Part shown: piece after piece, positions 56,300-64,000 of the stretch
Layout: the number at the start of each line of letters is the position of its first letter
Position numbering within the stretch: the first letter of the stretch is position 1
Position numbers and translations under genes: made by a program
Assembly: GCF_902686445.1 (NCBI RefSeq)
Contig: NC_062214.1
Span: forward strand, 95,460,738-95,524,737
DNA: 64,000 nt
Source of the DNA: Sciurus carolinensis
Taxonomy: Eukaryota; Chordata; Mammalia; Rodentia; Sciuridae
Reading direction: 5' to 3'
Notes under the pieces: model-generated
What the model was told of the DNA's origin: nothing
Seen by the model: the letters and a program-made list of their open reading frames with translations, nothing else
Database searches by the model: none

Positions 56300-56625
56300 T
56301 GGTACTGGGGATTGAACCCACTGAGCTTGCCACTGAGCTGTATCACAGTTTTTTTAAAAATATTTTTTTGTAGTTGTAGATGGACAGCATACCTTTATTT
56401 TATTTATTTTATGCAGTGCTAAGGATTGAACCCAGTGCCTCACATGAGCTAAGCAAGTGCTCAGCCACTGAGCTACAGCCCCTGCCGTATATCACAACTG
56501 TGAAAAAAATTTTATTTTGAGACAGGGTCTTACATAGTTGCCCAGGCTGGCATCAAACTCTAGGTTCTCCTGTCTCAGTCTACAGAGTAGTTGAAATTAC
56601 ATGTGTGTGTCACACACCTAGTTAA
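56300..56625 (-). mobile_element. B1-dID SINE split by a nested ID SINE
   Basis: Host halves 56300-56345 and 56488-56625; a same-strand ID SINE with long tail (TAGTTGTAGATGGACAGCAT) occupies 56361-56487. Confidence 0.8.
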
Positions 56626-56639
56626 AGACTATTGCTCCC

Positions 56640-56905
56640 TCATGCCTTTTTAAAAATATATTTTTTATTTTTTATTATTATTAGAGCTTTATAGTTATAC
56701 ATAGTAGTTAGGTTCATCCCAGCAAATTCATGCATGCATGGAAATTGATTTTAGTTCATGATTCCCTTCCCTCTCCCAATCTCCTTTCCTCCTTCCTTCC
56801 CTCTCCTATTCTCCTTCCTCTACTAGACCTCCTTTTGCTCAACTATTAGTTTTATTTGATTAGGTCTTTATGTTATCTTATCCTTTCCCTCATACGTTTT
56901 TGAAA
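56640..56905 (-). mobile_element. L1 3'UTR-like fragment
   Basis: AT-rich start then CATCCCAGCAAATTCATGC, a CT-rich stretch and TTTGATTAGG. It resembles the left end of the minus-strand L1 at 6850-7080. Family uncertain. Confidence 0.5.
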
Positions 56906-57296
56906 ACAGTTTTCACACTAACTCAAAGGTGACCTCTGGACTAAATTGCCTTAGAGATGTGTTTTTATTTGTAGTGTCTTTAAGTTTGAGCTATTGATCA
57001 GCATTGAAAATTCAGAAAGTTTCTCAGTGAAATTTGTGGATTTGTGGATTTTTTTGTTGAAGACTTGGATGTCCAGAAGCCACTGAACTATATTCCTATT
57101 GACTGGAGCCAAGTATAGGGCTGTAGCTGCCCTCTTTGAACTGGGCATGTGTGTACCCATTGTAGTCCCCATCATTGCTGCTTATACCTGGCCTGCTTTA
57201 CTCATTTTTGTTACTTGCCTGGGTCCTGTGGGCATGTTCATATCTGCTTCAGCTTGATCTTGCATAGATTGCACTTTTAAAAGATGTCCTTTTTGG

Positions 57297-57353
57297 GCTG
57301 GGGAGATAGCTCAGCTGGTAGCACAAGGCCCTGAGTTTGATCCCCAGTACCGC

Positions 57354-57382
<29 letters not shown>
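57297..57382 (+). mobile_element. ID SINE
   Basis: GGGGAGATAGCTCAGCTGGT, internally shortened, 27-A tail. Confidence 0.88.
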
Positions 57383-57385
<3 letters not shown>

Positions 57386-57520
57386 TTTTGATTGTGACTT
57401 ATTATCCAACTTTTAATACTTTTTTTTGTAATTTTTCATTATTCTGTAGTCTTAACAATGTATTAAGAAACATCATTACATACATAGTACTTTTTATCCA
57501 GCACTAGGTTATTAACTTTT

Positions 57521-57592
57521 CCTTTTTTTTGGACAAGTGCAGGAGATTGAACTGAGAGCTTTGTGCTCTGCCACTGAGCTACACCCCAACCC
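57521..57592 (-). mobile_element. ID SINE
   Basis: Antisense; CTCTGCCACTGAGCTACACC. Confidence 0.8.
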
Positions 57593-57749
57593 TATTAGAT
57601 ATCTTTAAAATAACTGCTTCTGTAATATAGGTGAACTTCCCTAATCTGAAAATTGGAGCATTTTGGATTTTGGATCTTCGGATAAAAGGAGGTCACCTGG
57701 TAAAATCTATGCAAATATTAAAAAATCTGAATCTTCTCCCCCTCCCCGC

Positions 57750-58311
57750 TGTGATGGGCTGACAGATCTTACTCCATGAGAATGTTGTAGGCCAGACTAA
57801 GGTAAATGACTAAACAGACTCCATTTTGCTCTGAGACTCCATGTTATGTAGGAAATAAGCTTCTCCCATGGAAACACCCCGCCTCTGTGCCCATTATCAG
57901 TTACTTGGTGTGACATGTTCAATAATGTACAATGGCAACTCCTATGTAGTAAAGAATTGCTCTCTTTTGATTCCTGTTGCTCCTAAACAATGTACCATGT
58001 GAACAGTGATTGTGGTGGATGTTAGCAACCATTCTTTAGTTTGTACCTAGGTAAGGGTCATTTTGACCCACTTCCCCCTCTCTCGATGATCTCATGATGT
58101 TAATGTGTAATTTAGAATCATAGCAACAGACGCTTATGATTAATGTAATTTTTGGTATTAGAACCCCTACAACCCTGTGGTCGGGGCTGTTCTCCCAATA
58201 GCCATTTTTTGGGGCATTGTGTGAGACAGTCAGCCGGCCGGCTTAATAAAGACTCTCAAATTTGGACTTCTCAGTGGTGATTGGTCTGTTTTTAAGTTGC
58301 GCCCCATAACA
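57750..58311 (+). mobile_element. solo LTR of an endogenous retrovirus (ERV1-like)
   Basis: 562 bases beginning TGTGATGGG and ending CCATAACA (TG...CA). A polyadenylation signal AATAAA lies near 58247 (GGCTTAATAAAGACTC), followed by a short R/U5-like GT-rich end. No internal retroviral sequence is present. The target duplication could not be resolved because both flanks are C-rich. Family is uncertain. Confidence 0.7.
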
Positions 58312-58510
58312 CCCCCCCCTTTTTTTTTTTTTTTTTCCCTTTGGTATGGGAATTTAACCCAGGGGTGCTTTACCACTGAGCTACATCTCTAGTCATTTTT
58401 TATTTTTTGAGACAGGATCTTAAGTTGCAGAGGTTGGCCTCAAATTTGTGATCCTTCTGCTTCAACCTCCCGAGTTGCTGGAATTGCTGGGGTTACAGGT
58501 GTGTGGGATT
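58312..58510 (-). mobile_element. B1-dID-type SINE
   Basis: Antisense; GGGGTGCTTTACCACTGAGC; sits at the right border of the solo LTR. Confidence 0.85.
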
Positions 58511-58917
58511 GCCTCTGGGCAAAATGGGAACCACTTCTGGTTCTAGGAAGCTTAGATAAGGGATACTCAACATGTAATAAGCAACTTGAAGTTCTTTAAG
58601 AAAAAACAAAAATGATGGTTGTAATCACATCATATCTTTTTATCTTAAAGGGAAATAAGAAATCACTTATTTTTCTACTGGAATGAGAACCACTGAAAAA
58701 AATTAGTTGAGAGTCACGTAAATAAAACCAACTTAGCCTTTTCTTTCTTGGTATACAAGTGGGAACTCTTTTGAAATTAAGAAAATGAAATAGAACAATA
58801 AATTCAATTATAAGCCACATTTTCCTAACATTATTGGGAGAGACAGGTTCAGATTCAGGAGGGTTGGGTTGAGAAAACTTCTGTATAATAAGTCTTCGGG
58901 AACAGACTTAAAATTTT

Positions 58918-59008
58918 GGCTGGAGTTTGAGACTGTAACTATGGTAAAGCACTTGCTTAGCATGCATGAAGCTGTGGGTTCAGTCCCCAGCACAGCAAAT
59001 AAAAATAA
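58918..59008 (+). mobile_element. ID SINE
   Basis: CACTTGCTTAGCATGCATGA, GGGTTCAGTCCCCAGCAC. Confidence 0.8.
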
Positions 59009-59033
59009 CCCCTAATTTCTTTCTCTCTTTTTT

Positions 59034-59233
59034 CTTTGGTACCAGGGATTGACCACAGGGTCACTTATGCACTGAGCTACAGCCCCAGCCCTGCTTTATA
59101 TTTTCTTTAGAGAGAGGGTCTTGCTGTGTTGCTTAGGGCCTGGCTAAGTTGCTGAGACTGACTTTGAACTCACTGTCCTCCTGCCTCAGCCTCCTGAGCT
59201 GCTGGGATCACATTTGTACACCACTACGACTGG
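59034..59233 (-). mobile_element. B1-dID-type SINE
   Basis: Antisense; TTTGGTACCAGGGATTGACC. Confidence 0.88.
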
Positions 59234-59283
59234 CTGGCTATCCTTTCTGTCTTTCTTCCTTTTTTTCTTTCCTTCTTTCCTTC

Positions 59284-59360
59284 TAGGAACTGGGGATTGA
59301 ACCCAGGGCCTTGTGCTTTGTAGATAAGTGCTCTACCTCTGAGCTGTACAACCCCAGCCC
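59284..59360 (-). mobile_element. ID SINE
   Basis: Antisense; CTGGGGATTGAACCCAGGGC, preceded by (CTTT)n. Confidence 0.85.
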
Positions 59361-59571
59361 TTGATTGTTTTTATTGGAAGTTTTACTAAAATGTATTATT
59401 ACATGTTTACTGTTTTCTTAAACACTGAATTTAACCTTTTCTTAAATGATTATTGTTTACTAAATGAAGACAACTGCTATTTTTCTGAGCTCCTTTGTGG
59501 TTTATTTTTCCAGAAGCTATGTATTGTAGTTTATCGTTCTTCTAAGCTTTTCTAATGGAGTGTGCTTCCCC

Positions 59572-59850
59572 ACACCCCCCAGTACTGGGGATTGAACCTA
59601 GGGCTTTGCTACTTACCTAGTCTGTGCTTTTTATTTGTGCAACTATTCTCCTCATCCCCATCTGTGGTGGGGCTTGAACCGGGGAGTACTCTATTACAGA
59701 ACTGTATCCTCAGCCTTGAAGAAAACTTCCTTAACATTTTTTTGAGAGAGTCTCCTTAGGCTGTTTAGACTGGCCTCCAACTGGTGATCAACCTGTCTCA
59801 TCCTATAGAGTAGCTGGAATTATAGGTGTGTGCCACTGTGCCCCAGCTGT
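59572..59850 (-). mobile_element. ID fragment and B1-dID SINE
   Basis: 59572-59625 ID fragment; 59660-59850 dimer (TGGTGGGGCTTGAACCGGGG). Confidence 0.75.
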
Positions 59851-60519
59851 TCTAATAATTAGTTTTAACAACATTTGAACTTTTTGGTTAGTTTTTTTTT
59901 TTCTGGTTTTCTTGCAAAACTTAAGGATTTCACCTTATAATTAGGTGTTTCTACAGCCCCCCACACACTTTGGGGAAACTAAGTATTTGACACATTGGCA
60001 TGTGAACTATTACAGACTCAGAACTATTATAAGTTCTTAGTCTTCTATGAAGGTACATGGGCTTTAAGTAGTTTTGTCATTTTTTGGTTTGCTTTGTAGA
60101 GTTTAAATTTGAAGTTGCGTGTATGTAGTTTGGACTAAGTGGAATGATGTAGTAATGTGTTTTAATGCTTAAAATGAGCCAGGGAAGGCTGAAGAGAAAG
60201 AAACTGATGAATAACCTGAAAGACACAGCAAATGAACACTCATTTAATTGTAAGTGGATCATGTCCTAGATCTGAATCATGAGTACTGTAGTTTCAAACT
60301 AATGTATTAGATTCTTGGTACTAAACATACTCTTAAAATGGCCAATTATATTTTCTATAGGAATATAAACCGTAAATTAATAAAAAGTATTGTGTCAAAC
60401 GAAACTCACTGAAAGTTAGATAACAGATTTCTGATAACTTTTATTGTTTGTTTACAGTAAGGAGCAATATGTTGTAATTTGGGAGGTTTTTTTAAAAAAT
60501 TGTATTACAGTTAAATTTC

Positions 60520-60790
60520 TTGTTCTTTGCTGCTGGAGATTGAAACTATGGCCTTGTGTATGCTAAATATGTGCTCTACCTCTTAGCCTACCACCCCAGC
60601 TCTTGTCTTTTGTTTTGTTTTGATGATACTAGGGATGATACTAGGGCCTCATAAGCATTAGGCAAGTACTCCACCATTGCCCTTTTTATGTATTTATTTT
60701 TTGAGACAGTGTCTAAGTTGCCCAGGCTGACCTTATATTGCCCCAGTTTCCCAAGTAGGTGAGTTTATAGGTATGCACTACCACACCTGT
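60520..60790 (-). mobile_element. ID SINE and B1-dID SINE
   Basis: 60520-60603 ID; 60615-60790 dimer with a duplicated GATACTAGGGAT. Confidence 0.78.
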
Positions 60791-60804
60791 TTGCTCTTAT
60801 CTCT

Positions 60805-60980
60805 TTTTTTTTGCAAGCCTAGGAATTGAATCCGGGAGTGTTCTGCTGAGCTATATTTCCAGCCCTTTTTATTTTATTTTGATACAGAGTCTTGGTAAAT
60901 TGCCTAGGTGGGTCTCAAACTTGCAGTCCTCTTGCCTCAGCCTTTCAAGTGCCTGGGATTGTGTGACTAGTTTGGGTGAA
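60805..60980 (-). mobile_element. B1-dID-type SINE
   Basis: Antisense; CTAGGAATTGAATCCGGGAG. Confidence 0.82.
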
Positions 60981-62129
60981 ACACTTCAGGTTTTTTTTTT
61001 TTTTTTAATTTATTTAATGGTTCAATGCTGAGAATAGGTCTTGAGGGAATGTAATCTCTTTGCTACTGGGTGAATTTGTTCTGAAGTCACAGTTCCAACT
61101 AAAAAATCTGAGAGACACAGTTATAGTAAGTAATCCTGGGATCCCTAGGATCAATAGACAATTGGGTAGGGATAGGACGCCCCGCCCCCCACCCTGTTTT
61201 TTTTTTTTTTTTTTAAGGTGTAGAGCAAACTAGAGTAGTGGTACAGTGGGGAAGTAGACATGTTCTGGAATGTGATGTGGGGGCATGGTGAGATGGAATG
61301 GGTTTAGGATGAAATGTAGGATGAGGGTAGATAGATTTTGGAGTTGTGACTAGAGTTTTTGTGTGTAAGTGGGAGAGTAATGTAGTTTGGTTGAAAGTTA
61401 TGTGTCCTTATGTAGATTATTATCTGCTCTTGTACTTATACTTATTTGAAATCGAATGAAAGAGTTTCAAATCTAAATTAATGGACACAGTTCCATTTTT
61501 TGGGTTTTAAAATTTTATTTCATAAGTGGTAGAAATTTAACACCTTCAGTAGATTTTGATCATTCATGTTTGTCCCTATGTGATTGATTTAGTTTGTAAT
61601 TTATGGAAGAGCTGCTTTCACTTCTGGGCCAGCTAGTTTTATTATTTCTTAGAGACTAGTTTACTTCAAAAACTAGATGTGTTGAAATATGCTTTTAACA
61701 CCCTCCTATCTTGAACTTTCACTTGTAACTGTGGTATAATATTTTTTCTAGAAGATGATTTGATTGGTTTCTAATGAAATGTACATAGACATAAGTTTGA
61801 AGTCACACTGTAGAAGTAGCTTATCCAAGAGTGCATTAAAGACACTTAAGTATATTGCTGATATATAGTACATAATATTTTGTGGAAGCTTACATTTGTC
61901 ATACAGGAGAACAGTTTTCTGGTATTTAGTACTTGAAGATCAGAGTGAATATATGTCAAGTAAAAGAAGTACTGGTTAACAACATGATACTTGAGCTATA
62001 GTTGATGACTCAGATAGGAGTCTGAGTTATGTTTTATGTTGGGGGTAAAAGGTTCTTCGTACCTAATTTTGAAATTATACAAGTGCAAATTCTGTTGGAA
62101 ACAATTTGATGGCAATTATTATTATTATT

Positions 62130-62334
62130 TTTTTTTGAGTGAGAGGAGTGGTACCAAGCATTGAACTCAGGGGCACTCCACCACTGAGCCACATCTCCAG
62201 CCCTGTACTTTTATCAGGTGCCAAATGTATTTTATTTGAGTTACTTAGTGCCTCAGTTTTGCTGAGGCTGATTTTGAACTTACCGTCCCCCCTGAGCCGC
62301 TGGGATTATAGGTGTGCACCACCGTGGCTGGCAA
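62130..62334 (-). mobile_element. B1-dID-type SINE
   Basis: Antisense; GGGGCACTCCACCACTGAGC. Confidence 0.88.
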
Positions 62335-62396
62335 CAAGTAATTTTTTTAAAGGAAGGCAAATATAGCAATGTAGAAGCCTTAGTTTATTCTCTTTT

Positions 62397-62552
62397 TGTT
62401 CTGGTGCTGTACCATCGAGTTACATCCCCAGCCCTTTTATTTTATTTTATTTTGAAACAGGGTTTTGCTAAATTACCCAGGCTGGCCTTGATCCTCCTTC
62501 CTCACCTCCTGAGTTGTTGGGATTATAGTTCTGTGCCATAGCACCCAACTCC
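62397..62552 (-). mobile_element. B1-dID-type SINE, ID half truncated
   Basis: Antisense; ATCGAGTTACATCCCCAGCC. Confidence 0.82.
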
Positions 62553-62940
62553 TTAGCTTATTCCTGACATATCCTCTTATTTATTGTATTTGAGTTTTTC
62601 TATAAATAGGAAGATTGGTAATTCCAAAACAGTTTTGCAGATTTTTCTCTCCCATTCTTAAGATTGTATAATCAACTTTTTTGGATATAGATAGGAAAAT
62701 AATTGTTTATTTGTTAAATGATGTTGCTACATCACACACAGATCAATAAGCTGATTGTTTTTTCCCCCTGATGTTAATGACATTTTCACTGTTTTTTGCC
62801 CTTTTCTGTATTTAATTTAGATTGAAATAGAAGAGTGTAAGTTTTAAAATAAGGAAGAAATCTTTTACTTACCATAAAATATGGAAAATAATTATAAAGG
62901 TTAGCACTTATGGAGTGCTTTTATCAGGTGCTGATTGTAG

Positions 62941-62960
62941 TTATATATATATATATATAT

Positions 62961-63003
<43 letters not shown>
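62941..63003. repeat. (TA)n microsatellite
   Basis: About 30 TA dinucleotides, interrupted once by TTTCA near 62965. Self-complementary. Confidence 0.95.
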
Positions 63004-63005
<2 letters not shown>

Positions 63006-63038
63006 TTTCATAAACTGTATCCTGAAAAAAATTTAAAT

Positions 63039-63118
63039 TTTTTGCATTGTTGTGGAATTGAACCAGGGTTTGGTACATGCCAGGAAAATGTTTTACCATT
63101 GGGCTATAATCCCAGCCT
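63039..63118 (-). mobile_element. ID SINE
   Basis: Antisense; GTTGTGGAATTGAACCAGGG. Confidence 0.8.
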
Positions 63119-63134
63119 ATCACTAAAATTCTTT

Positions 63135-63550
63135 TTTCTCTTTGTACGGAGAATTGAACCCAGGGGTCACTTTATCATTGAGCTACATACCCAGTCCTTT
63201 TTATTTTATTTTAAGACAGAGTCTCACTAAGATGCTTAGGGTCCTGCTAAATTCACTGAGCCTGACCTTGAACTTGTGATCCTCCTACCTCAGCCTCCTG
63301 AGTCACTGGGATTACAGGCATGCAGCCCTGTACCTGGCTACAATTTCTTCTTCTTTTTTTTTTTTTTTTGTACCAGGGATTGAACCTAGAAGCACTTAAC
63401 CCACTGAGCTCTTTTTTATTTTGAGAGAGGATCTCGCTAAGTTGCAGAGAGCCTCGATAAGTTGCTGAGTCTGACTTCTGAATTTGCCATCCTCCTGCCT
63501 CAGCCTCCTGAGCTGTTGGGATTATAGGCATGTACTACTGCACCCAACCT
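63135..63550 (-). mobile_element. two B1-dID SINEs in tandem
   Basis: 63135-63342 and 63350-63550, both antisense (TTGAACCCAGGGGTCACTTT; TTGAACCTAGAAGCACTTAA). Confidence 0.88.
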
Positions 63551-63657
63551 ATACTTTTTTCTTTTAAACCTGAGAAAATTACAATTAAAGGGAGAAAAAC
63601 ACCTTGCAGAATATTATACACAATACAATTTGTCATAGAGAAATTTACATATGTATT

Positions 63658-63810
63658 CAAATTCAAAACCAGCCTCAGCAGTTTAACAGGACCCTAAGCA
63701 ACTTAGTGAGACCCAGTCTCAAAATAAAAAAAAAAAAAAATAAAAATGTCTGAGGGGATTTCGGTAGTTAAGTGCCCCTGGGTTCAGTCCCTGGTACCAA
63801 CAACAACAAA
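63658..63810 (+). mobile_element. B1-dID-type SINE, 5' truncated
   Basis: Starts inside the B1 half (TTCAAAACCAGCCTCAGCAG); ID half ends GGTTCAGTCCCTGGTACC. Confidence 0.85.
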
Positions 63811-64000
63811 GAAAGAAAAATTGCAGGAAATAAAAATATTATTCTTCAATTGTAAGAAGGGCAGGCCCTTCTAACCTCTTCAGTGGCAAAGAGTCTGTTA
63901 TGTTTTTTCTACTTGGTAATTGCTGGTCACTTTTTTTCTAATTTTACATGAGTGCAATTTTTTTAGTATTGTTTACTAAACAATACTTTTAAGCCTGTTG

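Larger units (their letters stand above)
57620..58575 (+). mobile_element. DNA-transposon relic (Tigger-like) split by LTR and SINE
   Basis: Left block 57625-57745 (CCCTAATCTGAAAATTGGAGC, GGATTTTGGATCTTCGG) and right block 58511-58575 (GATAAGGGATACTCAACATG) look like the two ends of one Tigger-type element. The solo LTR and a minus-strand SINE lie between them. Confidence 0.5.
52611..64000 (+). other. ADAM10: ADAM10 intron 1 (partial)
   Basis: From the GTGAGG donor to the window end no second ADAM10 exon (it should encode QYGNPLNKYIRHYEGL or similar) was found. Besides the repeats listed separately, I recognise nothing in 53271-53866, 53975-54165, 54525-55295, 55495-56295, 56906-57290, 58576-58915, 59851-60515, 60985-62125 and 62555-62940. 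SINEs here are mostly on the minus strand, antisense to the gene. Confidence 0.8.

Noticed and set aside
56951..57240. Possible processed pseudogene
   Set aside because: Some stretches read like coding sequence, but I could not match any protein and saw no A-tail or target duplication.
1..64000. CRISPR arrays, bacterial operons, replication origins
   Set aside because: No regular direct repeats with spacers and no prokaryotic genes; this is mammalian nuclear DNA. Regular repeats are SINEs and microsatellites.

Overview
The window is rodent nuclear DNA from a squirrel-like genome (Sciuridae: ground squirrel, marmot or tree squirrel). The main evidence is about 90 copies of two SINE types. One is a short tRNA-Ala/ID-type SINE with a box-A/box-B promoter. 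The other is a longer 7SL/B1-like + ID dimer (B1-dID type). Single-exon coding pieces match two mammalian neighbour genes, MINDY2 (FAM63B) and ADAM10. These lie side by side and head to head in other mammals (human 15q21.3). Species assignment is inference from repeats and gene similarity.

Layout. (1) 1-35,449: the 5' part of MINDY2 on the minus strand. Coding exon 1 (34,616-35,449) carries the deubiquitinase active-site motif, and exon 2 (12,218-12,275) follows after a 22.3-kb intron. No later exon was found, so exon 3 should lie beyond base 1. The introns hold SINEs, an MLT1 LTR relic, L2, MIR and Tigger-type relics, an L1 3' fragment, a chimeric retrocopy (L1-like leader fused to a partial SLC2A3/GLUT3 mRNA, 4,914-6,728) and a full-length but broken L1 (19,894-25,717) antisense to MINDY2. 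(2) About 35,450-35,860: CpG-rich MINDY2 promoter and 5'UTR. (3) About 35,900-52,000: intergenic, mostly SINEs plus a 5'-truncated L1 and two MIR relics. (4) About 52,030-53,270: CpG island with ADAM10 promoter, long G-rich 5'UTR and first coding exon (52,556-52,610, plus strand). (5) 52,611-64,000: ADAM10 intron 1, with many minus-strand SINEs, an ERV solo LTR inside a DNA-transposon relic, and a 54-bp tandem duplication.

The two genes are divergent housekeeping-type genes with separate CpG-island promoters about 17 kb apart (ATG to ATG). MINDY2 is a Lys48-linkage-directed deubiquitinase; ADAM10 is the membrane metalloprotease alpha-secretase. Nothing here shows functional coupling beyond conserved synteny.

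Most unusual item: the insertion at 4,900-6,742. A perfect 14-bp target-site duplication and an A-tail show that the L1-like 5' leader and the partial SLC2A3 mRNA entered together. A further 46-bp L1 ORF2-like patch sits inside the SLC2A3 part. This is either a one-off chimeric cDNA or a member of an undescribed composite retroposon family. Repeat boundaries below are read by eye and are good to about 5-20 bases unless a target-site duplication fixes them.
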